NCBI GenBank assembly: GCA_020283715.1
Contig: JAIQCW010000079.1
Location: forward strand, 61,563-125,562
Direction: 5' to 3'
DNA length: 64,000 nucleotides
DNA from: Cytauxzoon felis
Taxonomy: Eukaryota > Apicomplexa > Aconoidasida > Piroplasmida > Theileriidae
Within the stretch, counting starts at the first letter, position 1, and the number at the start of each line of letters is the position of its first letter. Both the position numbers and the translations under genes were made by a program. The notes under the pieces were generated by a model. It was given only the letters and a program-made list of their open reading frames with translations, had not been told where the DNA came from and made no database searches. This document shows positions 40,701-50,254 of this stretch, in pieces.

Positions 40701-43176
40701 AATGAGTATAGCCACTCCTAGAGATCGTGGCGATGAATAAGGTGTAGATGGAATGAAGAGTAGTACTAGACCTCGAGTGGAACCCGCAGCTGATCTCAGG
40801 GAAGCGGAGGGGGAAGTAAATAGAAGATGCCTCCACGGCTAGTGGCAACGGCAGGATGACCTCAGGTGGAACGACGAGTGGAAATATTATTAGACTTTAT
40901 GTGGATTATCATTATAGATTTATGTTTGATATGTATGGAAATTTTGTTGATATAATATATAATCTTATTAATGTATAGATGTGAGTGGTAGTTTACGTAA
41001 TTATGGTGTATGGTGTAGTTTATGTTATGGTAATTCAAATTATCCATTATCATTAAGTAAATCTAGTTTTATGCGTATTGATATACCACTTCGTTTATCA
41101 GAGGTTGTTGATCGTATAAATAATGGTGATGAAGTATGGACTAGTAATGATTTTGAGAAATTATATGAGGGTATAAAAAGGTATGGTACAGATTGGAATA
41201 GTATAGCCCAATATATGGGATCTGATATAACAGCAAATGAATGTTTATTTCAATTTATAAATGCACCATTAGAAAAAGAAATAAATTCAAGGATTAAATT
41301 AACTACATATATGGAAGATGGTGATATGTTACCTGAATCAAAAAAAAATAATTTCCCATTTTTTGATAGTCCAAATACAATTGTAGCATTGTTATCATTT
41401 TGTGCCAGTGTTGTTAGTCCTGTTGTAGCATCTACAGCAGCTAAAGTAGCATTTAATGTCATCTATAACTCTAAAGATAATACAAGTACCAGTGCAATCT
41501 CCACAAATAATGAAAGAAATAATTGTAATACAATAATTAATTCAACCGAAAGTACTTCAAATCATCATGGAAGCTCCATACATGAAGGTACAACCACTGT
41601 ACCCCTTGCAGAGATCACTTCCACCGAGGTCCAATCCAACTCTTGTCCACTCGCCTCCACCGTTGGTATTGCAGTTCCACCTGAGGTTAGTCCTGCCGTC
41701 AGCTCTTCTAATTCACTCCCCGTAAACGGTAAAGCCACTCCCAGAGATCGTGGCAGAGGTGAAGGTATTGATGTAACCTCAAGTGGAATACCTGGAAGCG
41801 ATCTACGGGAGCTGAAAGGGGAAGTAAATAGAGAGGCTCCATGCAATGGGAAAGATACAATGACCTCAGGTGGAATACCCTTAAGCGAACATAGGGAGAT
41901 TGAGGTTGAAATAACTACAGATAGCTGTCTGAATGACGATGTAACAGTTACTGGATACTCCTCTGATATTAAAAATCGTGACAATGATGATATTATGAGG
42001 GGTTCTGGAAATAAAAAACCTCACAATACTGAAAATAATCCCCAATATTCATCACTCGCAACAAATAATACCAACCTGGAAGAAGGTAGTGATGGATCAT
42101 TGAAGGGTAGTGATGGATCATCCATCATGGGAATGATCGAAGATGGTGCTAAGGATGTGTTGGATGTAACCTCAAGTGGAATGAAGAGTAGTACTAGACC
42201 TCGAGTGGAACCCGCAGCTGATCTCAGGGAAGCGAAGGGGGAAGTAAATAGAGAAGCCGTCTGCAAGACGACCTCAGGTGGAAAAGTTGGATTAAACTCT
42301 GTTGTAATGAATGGATCTCCAATGGAACTGGAGAATAATATAAATAAAGAGGATACTTCATCCATTCCGGGTACTGTTTCAATGAGTGTTGATGATATAA
42401 ACAAAGGTTCAGACAATATGTCATGTGATAAATCGTCCGTGGGATGTAATGATACAACAGATGTAAAGATTGTTAAAGGTAGTACAATTCAATTAGCTGC
42501 TGCCGCAGCATTAGGCGCTGCCGCCGCCAGAGCTGGTGAACTCGCTATCATTGAAAGTGAACGTCTTAGTCAAGCATTACCAACACTCATATCTCTAAAA
42601 ATTAAACGTATTAAAGATAAACTCAAACTCTATAAACGTACCGAACAACAAATGAAAAACGATCAAGCACAACTCGTAAGTTAACATCACGAGGTTATTT
42701 CTACTACACCTTAACTTCCACCTGAGGTCTAATCCACCTCTTTCTACTCGCCGTTCCACCTGAGGTCGTCTTGCAGACGGCTCTCCACTCGAGTCCATCC
42801 TGCCGTCAGCTTCTTTAATTATCTATCTCTAAAGAGTAGAGCCACTCCCAGAGATCGTGGCGGTAGGAAGGTAGTGATGGATCATCCATCATGGGAATGA
42901 TGGAAGATGGTGCTAAGGATATGTTTGATGTAACCTCAAGTGGACTACCCGTAGCTGATCTCAGGGAAGCGGAGAGGGAACTAAATAGAAGAGGCGCCAC
43001 GCCTAGTGGGAAGACCTCAAGTGGATAAGCTGACGGCAGGACGAACTAAAGTATCCTGGATGAGTAGTATACAGAGATCCGTCGAATAGACAACATATCA
43101 GCCATTATTAATTCTACATAAATTCATATAGGAACAGGAGTTACATCGTATATTGAAGAAGAAGGGTTACGTTTAA
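37783..43176 (+). CDS. SWI3/SMARCC-like SWIRM-SANT chromatin remodelling subunit
   Basis: Seven exons (37783-37851, 37894-38074, 38116-38238, 38678-38793, 39186-39417, 40979-42675, 43132-43176) give 820 residues. SWIRM: LPIYTQWFDINSVNKIEEE through YRRNPFKYLTVTECIRNI to LLDYWGIINFQ. A Cys pair region follows (RRCYGCSVPC, then WCSLC). SANT: EVWTSNDFEKLYEGIKRYGT with DWNSIAQYMG. The C-terminus has an Ala-rich stretch and a coiled coil (LKLYKRTEQQMKND). This order is that of the SWI/SNF core scaffold. Two PMR blocks are translated in exon 6. Four introns (439, 392, 1561, 456 nt) carry PMR; the 1561-nt one also holds a Tpr-like fragment. Confidence 0.9.
38300..38588 (+). repeat. PMR repeat in SWIRM gene intron 3
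   Basis: X, T, C, T, X, S, T, inverted P (CGATCTACGGGAGCTGG), C, T and X modules. S is in host sense. Confidence 0.9.
38836..39129 (-). repeat. PMR repeat in SWIRM gene intron 4
   Basis: T, X, P, T, S, X, T, C and T modules. S is antisense to the host. Only one short exon separates this copy from the one at 38300. Confidence 0.9.
39530..40453 (+). pseudogene. Truncated Tpr-like membrane protein nested in SWIRM gene intron 5
   Basis: A C-terminal half of a Tpr-like protein on the host strand. Upstream coding-like sequence (ANEIPAAIRHKLAMFLTGF) is interrupted by a stop at about 39617. From 39857 the frame is open for 198 residues: LGTVYAFYPAITPYQL, FISAIPTLVIGVLDEID, GPGSGDGFNSK, CFWIAAIPYVLCLHIFI and FSAAGKQSNPK. 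The full-length relative is at 46188-47675. It could be a pseudogene, a short gene, or an alternative exon set; the missing N-terminal spans favour a relic. Confidence 0.75.
40591..40905 (+). repeat. PMR repeat in SWIRM gene intron 5
   Basis: C, T, C, T, X, S, T, inverted P, C, X and T modules, to the right of the Tpr-like fragment. S is in host sense. Confidence 0.9.
41591..42300 (+). repeat. Two translated PMR blocks inside exon 6 of the SWIRM gene
   Basis: Block one (about 41591-41880) has T, C, T, X, the NSLPVNGKATPRDRG form of S, T, P and C. Block two (about 42078-42290) has two D starts, T, inverted P and X. The unique spacer between them is open. All are sense and in one frame with the gene. 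Confidence 0.9.
42714..43050 (+). repeat. PMR repeat in the last intron of the SWIRM gene
   Basis: T, C, T, X, T, X, S, D, T, inverted P, C, T and X modules, host sense. The final exon of 45 nt follows 81 nt later. Confidence 0.9.
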
Positions 43177-43258
43177 GTTGGATTTTTTTTTACGGAGATG
43201 ATACGCACTATATAACCATACATTATATATAATTTCTTTTTTATATAAACACCTTCTA

Positions 43259-44111
43259 ATGTCTAGATTATATGATGTTGGTAAATTATGTAAAAACAGT
43301 AAGGAACGCTGGGATAATTTAGTGAAGGAATTAAAAGTTGGTGTATTTGGCTACAAGTGCGGTATGTTTATACTTATTGGTATCCTATGAAAATCTCTAG
43401 GCCTTCCAGGCGAAGAGGAATGGTTAAAACCATTAAAAGGTCCAAGTAGGAATAAATGGTATTGGCCTAGCAAATATTTACATTTGGATTTTACATTACG
43501 TCATTATATTTCTATGCAAATTAATAGGTTTAAACCAAAGTATGACGACCCAGCAATATATGAACTCTGGGAGACTGTTTCAAAAATTAAACAACATAAA
43601 GATGTGATTAGAAGATACTTGGAATCTATAGATGAGGATACCTTTCTCAAATCTACAACTTTACAAGATACACACTCGCTCTATAAAATGATACATGAAG
43701 AATCACCCCTTAAATTTCAATATGATACGAATGTAGATTACACAAAGTATAGACCGTACATCGATTGTAAGTTATAAACTTTTCCTCAGTGCTTCACTTA
43801 TTCTTCATACAGTCGCGTTGAACTGTGAAAGGCAAAAGGTTGTAGATATAAGTGCAACTAGGATTAGAAATCGTTTAAGGACTTTACTTAAATCGAATAA
43901 AGCCTTGAAGGAGTGTCTAATGACTAGAAATCGCTTCGTTGATGGACTGTACATGAGAAGACGTGCCTATTACCTAGATAAAGTCATTAGAAAGAAACCA
44001 ATGTCCGATACTCAAGTCAAGTATAAATCGCATTTTCATACTCATCCAGATGATAAGGAGATTTGGCCAGACAATAAAGGGATAACACAACACCGATGGC
44101 CATCGAGATGA
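43259..44111 (+). CDS. Unknown protein, three exons
   Basis: Exons 43259-43361, 43401-43766 and 43813-44111 give 255 residues. It is rich in Lys/Arg/Trp/Tyr, with no signal peptide or membrane span. Notable segments are LKGPSRNKWYWPSKYLHLDF, RFKPKYDDPAIYELW, a basic helix with RIRNRLRTLLKSN, and a His-rich end (HFHTHPDDKEIWPD). The basic, aromatic composition would fit a mitochondrial ribosome or other RNP protein, but I do not recognise the family. All introns are short and PMR-free. Confidence 0.6.
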
Positions 44112-44194
44112 AGGTGGAAGAATGTGTAGATTTATTATTTTATATATTGGATGAAATCAATAAATTCCAAATAAATATCGCATAAATAGTTATA

Positions 44195-46195
44195 ATGTCT
44201 AAATTTATTAATATGGATTCAAAATTTATGTTAGATATTGAAGAGTTACGTGAGAGAGAGGGTGTTGCCACAACCGTCACCTGTAAGGAGTTGGATTTTC
44301 CAGGAGAACCATTGAATTTAGATTATTCTATGCTAAATGATGATTCTTTATGGAATGATTTGTTAGATATCGCAGATTCTCCTCGTAATTCCAAGGATTT
44401 GTTGTTTGAGATCGACCTCAACGAGACAAGTCAGTATAAGTCATGTCTTCGATTCTAAATTACCACTACTATACAGATTTGAAGATAAATAACATACTAA
44501 CGCGGCTGCTTAAGAAATCTGAATTTAGTACCAGAGGTCTATACGTTAGTTCATTAGCCATCAAAGAGAATCCAGCCAATTACACAGCCTGGTATTATAG
44601 AAATGAATGCTTCAATCATATCAAAGTTGATTTTAACGAAGAATTAAGTACGTTTCCATACTTTACCTCAATGCATTTCTAGCCTTTACCAGGAAAATCA
44701 CACTTCAAAGCATTAAAGCCTATCAGGTAATTAATATCATACATTAAGAAGCAACATTCATCGTAAATTACTATACATCTTCTTCTATTGCATGGAGTTC
44801 TTCCACTTGAGGTCCATCTACCTTATATTCCACTAGGCGTTCCTTTGTCCTGCCGTCAGCTCTTTTATTTACCTCCCCCTCCGCTTCCCTGAGATCAGCT
44901 ACGGGTTCCACTTGAGGTCCAATCACTACCTTCCACTACTTCATTTTCAACCTCCAAAATTTGAAGGAAAATCTGAATTTCTGGGGAAACTACTGAAGAT
45001 TGTGGAATAACTATTTGATGTAATTTAAATGTCAATATCTCATTGAAGAGGAATTTGTTGAATGTATTTAATATACTCATCCTCACTTCATTCCAATTTA
45101 TATTCATTGAGATATCATACCAAACATGAATTACATCACTTTAGCCTTATCTCGCCGAGATTAGATTATAACCTCAAGTGGAAGTGGAATACCCGTAGTT
45201 GATCTCAGGGAAGCGAAGGGGGAAGTAAATAGAAGAGCTGACGGCAGGATAGGACCTCAAGTGGTCAAGCTGTCTGCAAGACGAAGGAAAGGTGTTGTAG
45301 TAGAGGACGAGTAACTGCAGTGTACATTGAATGTAGATAGTAATCATCATTATATCATTCATTATAAATTTATAGCCATGGAATCATCGTCGTAACATAT
45401 GCAAATTAACAAATGACTCTTTTAATGAATTGGATTATGTGAAATTGGAGATTACAACATCACCTAAGAATCATTCTGCATGGTCTTATTTGTATATTTA
45501 TATATTTATATATTATAGTTTATAAATTTAGGACATGGTTGGTGAAATATTTTGGATTGGATAATGAAAAGTTGAATAAAGAGTTGGAATATATAAAATT
45601 ATTATTGGATCTTGATGTATATAATAATTCAGTATGGAATTATAAATATTTTATAATAACTAAATATAATAATGAATTGGGTATGGATTATATAATTAAT
45701 GAACTATCTAATGATTATAAATTATTATTATTAAAGAATAATGAAAGCTTATCATATTACATGTATGGTTTATTATGTCAATTAATAGGCCATAAGAAAT
45801 GTCTTTTAACAAGTTCTTGTAATAATATTTGTTAGTTTATTAATTATATATAATTTAAACATGAAAAAAAATATATATATACATTCAATTTATAGGTAAT
45901 GGACCGCCAATTTTATGCATATTAAACGATATATCAACATTAAAGTATACATTTACAACGATCCTTATTTTAGGAAATAATATTTGTAATAATAAAGACA
46001 TTACTCAGGTATATTACAATATGATCCATAATAATATAAACAGATAATTGAAGATTCTATTATTAAAGACATAAAACAAAAGGTATTAACTACATTATAT
46101 AATTACATATTTTACTATAATAACATATCATCATATATAATTTTGTATAGATTACTAGATGTTTAATCATATCAGATCCTTTAAGATTTACATAA
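44195..46195 (+). CDS. FNTA: Protein prenyltransferase alpha subunit (FNTA-like)
   Basis: Eight exons (44195-44429, 44477-44647, 44683-44726, 45376-45491, 45532-45830, 45896-46008, 46044-46082, 46151-46195) give 353 residues. PFTA repeats are visible: KENPANYTAWYYRNECF, then AYQPWNHRRNICKL, SPKNHSAWSYLTWLVKYF, DVYNNSVWNYKYFII and NNESLSYYMYGLL. The shared alpha subunit of farnesyl- and geranylgeranyl-transferase I binds a beta subunit to modify CaaX proteins. The first 75 residues are less conserved. Intron 3 (44727-45375) carries a PMR with L module and falls inside a PFTA repeat. The coding end overlaps the opposite Tpr-like gene by 8 nt. Confidence 0.9.
44785..45285. repeat. PMR repeat with L module in the FNTA intron
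   Basis: T, C, X, P and T modules, the L module (about 44925-45170, ending ATCTCGCCGAGAT), T, inverted P, X, T and X. Confidence 0.9.
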
Positions 46196-47675
46196 CTGAT
46201 GGTGATGAATAATGTATTTCTTCATCATCTCCTGTAAAATATTGTCTTAAATTAAATGTATATGTTGATCTCATGCTATATAATCCTTTTACTATTGATT
46301 TACTAACCCAAAAATATATAACCTCTAGAAGATTCATATCCTCTGATGGTCTTACAGTAGGATCATGTTTATTTATCGTTTTTACATATCCATCACCAAT
46401 AAATGCACATAAATTCATTAAAACCATAGCTACCAATGAATTTATTGTAGATACATTACCATTACTATTAGCTGGTACACCTGAAAAACCAACACATAAT
46501 AATACATTGTGTATAAACATAAATAATACAGTCAAAACCGCCATAATAGTAAAATTTCCATTAATTAGTGCCACTGTTGATTCTGGATTATGTATAGCAT
46601 ATACTAAAATACATTGAATGATAATATATATCGGCACTATAGCCCATATCGCATTCCACGCTCCATTAGTCTCCTTCCATTTTATACCAGGACCCATACC
46701 ATATGCATCCAACATACAAATCATTATACCAGGTAAAGCAGAAACTACCATTTGTAATTTATCAGCCACCTGACAAGCATTAGGAGCAATGAACTTAAAT
46801 GGCAATACCGATGGATAAAAGGCATATACAGGAATGAAACTGATTGATGTCATTAGGAATGCCGAAATAGTATTCGGAACATCTATATCCCCATCCGAAC
46901 TATAACCTCCACTACTTGATTCAACACATATTACTTTACCAGAGGAATCTCCTTCTGAACCATTTTGCTCCTCATTACCATTACTTGGACAAGGTATAGC
47001 TTCTTCCTCTTCGTTCTTCAACTTAGAATGTCTCCCATCATTGATACTGTGTAAGAATTCGAGAGTCCAGAGGAATGCGGCTACTCCTGCGATTATGGCT
47101 CCTATTATTGCTTGTATGAAAACAATCCAGTAGTCGAAATCTTCTCCAATATAGAGTTTTTTAAAGAGTATTTGGTAGATTGTGATTTCTATAGCGCATA
47201 CAGGTATTGATGCTACAAAGTAGCTGGTTTCTGACTCAGCAAGTTTAAATGCGCAGAATTGATTTAGGCCTTGAATACCAGCTCCTATAATTAGGGCCCA
47301 ATAATAAAGAGTAAGATATCCTCTTTCACCACCGATAGAAAATATGATTGCTAAAATAATTAATATAGTACAATTGGCCCATGCTACAAAAATTGAAATA
47401 CTTTCGATACCTGGTCCACCAGACAATACATAGATGGTTATGATTATATATGTTATAAATACTGTGAGTTCCATAGAATTATGGACTCTAGCAACTAGTA
47501 ATCCAACTTCATCTTCACTGATATGGAACCTTTTTGCTGTGTAGAGACCAGTATTTAAAGCAAGACGTAATACTTGTAAAAATGCTATACCTGCCATAAT
47601 CATGGCAGGTATTCTATATGGGCCATGTTTTGGTCCATTATCATTATTATTTGATTGGTCCTTACTCATTTGCAA
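46188..47675 (-). CDS. Tpr-like multi-pass membrane protein, full length
   Basis: Single exon, 495 residues with about ten to eleven hydrophobic spans and a central hydrophilic acidic loop (residues about 215-265, with EEEEAIPC). The second half carries the same order of landmarks as the fragments at 14.8, 39.9 and 55.8 kb: VYAFYPSVLPFKF, then a GMGPGIKW turn, a span after WNAIWAIVPIYII, and CVGFSGVPANSN before the last part. This resembles the Tpr (Theileria parva repeat) family of unknown function, possibly transporter-like. The family name is from pattern memory and needs confirmation. Intact, PMR-free, and the only free-standing copy in the window. Confidence 0.65.
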   Translation of the reverse strand: MQMSKDQSNNNDNGPKHGPYRIPAMIMAGIAFLQVLRLALNTGLYTAKRFHISEDEVGLLVARVHNSMELTVFITYIIITIYVLSGGPGIESISIFVAWANCTILIILAIIFSIGGERGYLTLYYWALIIGAGIQGLNQFCAFKLAESETSYFVASIPVCAIEITIYQILFKKLYIGEDFDYWIVFIQAIIGAIIAGVAAFLWTLEFLHSINDGRHSKLKNEEEEAIPCPSNGNEEQNGSEGDSSGKVICVESSSGGYSSDGDIDVPNTISAFLMTSISFIPVYAFYPSVLPFKFIAPNACQVADKLQMVVSALPGIMICMLDAYGMGPGIKWKETNGAWNAIWAIVPIYIIIQCILVYAIHNPESTVALINGNFTIMAVLTVLFMFIHNVLLCVGFSGVPANSNGNVSTINSLVAMVLMNLCAFIGDGYVKTINKHDPTVRPSEDMNLLEVIYFWVSKSIVKGLYSMRSTYTFNLRQYFTGDDEEIHYSSPSVM

Positions 47676-48300
47676 TTATTGGAGGAATTATTGGGGTTTG
47701 TCTATTTTAAGTAATTTTAGTATTAATGTGCAATATTGTAGACAAAGTACTAGTATTTTAGATGTACTTTGTTCTACAATGAATAACTATCTTAATTAAT
47801 CATTAGTGAAGTCAAAAATCATATCAAGATTATGTATTAAATTATTGCCCCATGTTTATAATTATTAGATCAGGATTGAATATTGAGCAATATATAATAA
47901 TAAATATATATATCTAGATGAATTTAAATATAAATATTATTATAGTAATGGAATTTTTTAAAAAAATTCCCAAATATATATTAGATCAGTATATAATTTT
48001 GTACATGTATATAGTGCATCTATAAAATTAAATCATTAATTGTAATAAATAATTTATTATTAATCTTAAAAATATAATAATATCATTTATAATATAATTA
48101 AGATCTTAATTATTTTAAATTATAAATTTTAATATTTTTATAAATCTTTATAGTGTATATATATTATAATGTATAAATGAAGTATATAAAATTAAAAACA
48201 CCACATATGACAAGATTATGTCTATAATTTATATTAAATATACATGCAATTGACAATTAAAAACCACACATTTTATAATTTATAACACCATTCCCACTAC
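47676..48300. other. AT-rich intergenic region
   Basis: Mostly A+T with many AATAATA-type runs. No gene or PMR seen. Likely promoter of the Tpr-like gene near its left edge. Confidence 0.4.
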
Positions 48301-48510
48301 TTTTTGATTTCTATTGATGATTTCTCTTTAACTATAATATATACTATTATATTAATATAATTGAGGGATGAAGTATGGTTGTATGATGTTATACATGTAT
48401 TAATATAAATAATTATTATAATATATATACTATATAACTACTAACATGATATGAAGTATAGTGCCTGTATATTATACTTGTAATAATACTAACTATATAT
48501 ACTTTTATAA
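48301..48510 (-). repeat. AT-rich dispersed repeat, copy 2
   Basis: Same unit as 29527-29745 (inverted) and 48841-49030 (direct), starting near TCTATTGATGATTTCTC and ending near ACTAACTATATATAC. It flanks a PMR on the left. Confidence 0.7.
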
Positions 48511-48603
48511 ATTATAAAAAATCTATACTTCAGATGTAAATGATTGAAGGAGGATAATTATTGTATTTATAATTCAATTAATTTGTATATTATTAGTGTA
48601 TTG

Positions 48604-48785
48604 ACCCCAGGTGGAGACCTCAAGTGGTAGACCCGTAGCTGATCTCGGGGAAGCGGAGGGGGAGATAAATAGAAGAGGCGCCACGCCTAGTGGAGATATT
48701 ATACATCTTCGTCTTCATCCTGCCGTCAGCTTCTCTATTTACCTATCTCTAAAGAGTAAAGCCACTACCGGAGATCGTGGCGAGT
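48604..48785 (+). repeat. PMR repeat between two AT-rich repeat copies
   Basis: T, inverted P (with GATCTCGGGGAAGC), C, X and S modules. It is followed by a module with GGGATAATAAACACTATTAC, related to the DKKHYN-coding module elsewhere. Confidence 0.88.
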
Positions 48786-48840
48786 GTGGCCATGGTGGGG
48801 TAATAGGGGGTTGTAGGGATAATAAACACTATTACCCTAT

Positions 48841-49030
48841 ATTACCAGTGTCTATTGATGATATCTCTTTTAATATAATATATACTCACACAATAATATA
48901 ATTGAAGGAGGAAGTATAGTTATATGAATGTATGCAAGTACTAGTATATATAATAATTATAATACATCAACATGAACTAAAGTATACTACCTATATAATA
49001 CAGTAATAGATATATATACATCTATAAAAT
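48841..49030 (-). repeat. AT-rich dispersed repeat, copy 3
   Basis: Direct copy of 48301-48510 (shared TCTATTGATGAT, TAATATAATATATACT and ATAATATAATTGA), on the other side of the PMR. Confidence 0.7.
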
Positions 49031-49042
49031 TATTATATAATA

Positions 49043-49909
49043 TTAATGTCTATCACGATGATCATGAGTATTTGGTGATATTACTTTAATATTTGGTATA
49101 TTAATCTTCAAAAAGTTCAACATATCAGCTGTATCCTGATCAATTTGTATAACCGGTACATCAATCTCTGATTTTTCAGGGACAAAATCCATCCTTCTCT
49201 CCCTCTCATCTTCTTGTAATTTCAATGATATACCCCTAACAGGTCCCTTTTGTATCCTCCTCATCAAATGCTAAATGATTTATATAAAATAAAATATAAT
49301 TACTTACCGTAACGAAACCAGCAACCTTATTCCTCATACGCTTAGATGGGATCAAAGCAACCTCCTCAGCTACTTTTTTATTATACTGGAAATCCAAACC
49401 AAGTCTAAAAAAATGAAAATATAAAGATATTGTGATATAAAGTAGATGATAAAAATGAACTCCTCAATTGAGGTCCAATAACTATCTTCTACACCTGAGG
49501 TATTCCACTAGGCGTGGCGCCTCTTCCATTTACTTCCCCCTTCGCTTCCCTGAGATCAGCTACGGGTTCCACTTGAGGTCCAGTACTATCACCTCCATCT
49601 CCACCTTCACTTATGCCACGATCTCCGGGAGTGGCTCTACTCTTTAGAGATAGGTAATTGGAGGAGCCTCCACGGCTAGTGGCAACGAGAGGTAGAGTAG
49701 AGGAAGTTGGTTGTAACTTCAGGTTGATGTAGAAATTTGAGATGATGGAATTCCGTGAATAAATTTTATAATTTGGTTTTTTATGTTTATATGACTTACT
49801 TTCCGTAGTATTTTTCGACGATTTGGCGTGCGGCACGTTTGACGGTTTTAGTTCTGACACGACCCTGAGAATATTATTAATTAAATATGATGAATATGAA
49901 TCTTACCAT
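49043..49909 (-). CDS. RPS17: 40S ribosomal protein S17 (eS17)
   Basis: Four exons: 49909-49907 (only the ATG), 49864-49800, 49404-49308 and 49270-49043, giving 130 residues. Blocks are [60 protein letters not shown] and [18 protein letters not shown]. The start codon alone on its own exon is forced by the family N-terminus MGRVRTK, with a 42-nt intron after the ATG. Intron 2 (49405-49799) holds a PMR. Confidence 0.94.
49461..49723 (-). repeat. PMR repeat in the eS17 intron
   Basis: T, T, C, P, T, S, C and T modules, S in host sense. Confidence 0.9.
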
Positions 49910-50254
49910 TTTAATAAATAATTGAAACTTTAAATAGACCTTCTTTGATTAAATAGCTGTACTTTGAATAAATGATGATTCGATTAATTAATCTGTAGTG
50001 TTGTATGAGCGTATTGCAGATTAAATTATAAAAATTGAATTTCAGGATTTTAAAACTAACCATTTTATTTTTTAACACTATATAATTTATAAAAAGTCAA
50101 TTAAACCCTTTAACATCAATTTATAACCTTCAGTATACTAGTATGGGCATGGGGTATTACTATACGTTCAAGGCATAGATACCAATGGGGAACTGAGATG
50201 TATAAAGAACTTATAAATGATTAAAATATAGTATAGAAGGAATGATTTTAATAT
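49910..50254. other. Intergenic region between eS17 and Trm5
   Basis: 345 nt; both genes are on the minus strand. AT-rich, with no PMR or gene. The left part should be the eS17 promoter and the right part the Trm5 terminator. Confidence 0.4.

Noticed and set aside
44443..44682. Separate small gene starting at 44443
   Set aside because: It is exon 2 of the prenyltransferase alpha subunit with upstream intron sequence; the PFTA repeats continue across the splice sites.
46273..46617. Plus-strand 114-codon frame
   Set aside because: It is the antisense shadow of the Tpr-like gene's C-terminal coding region.
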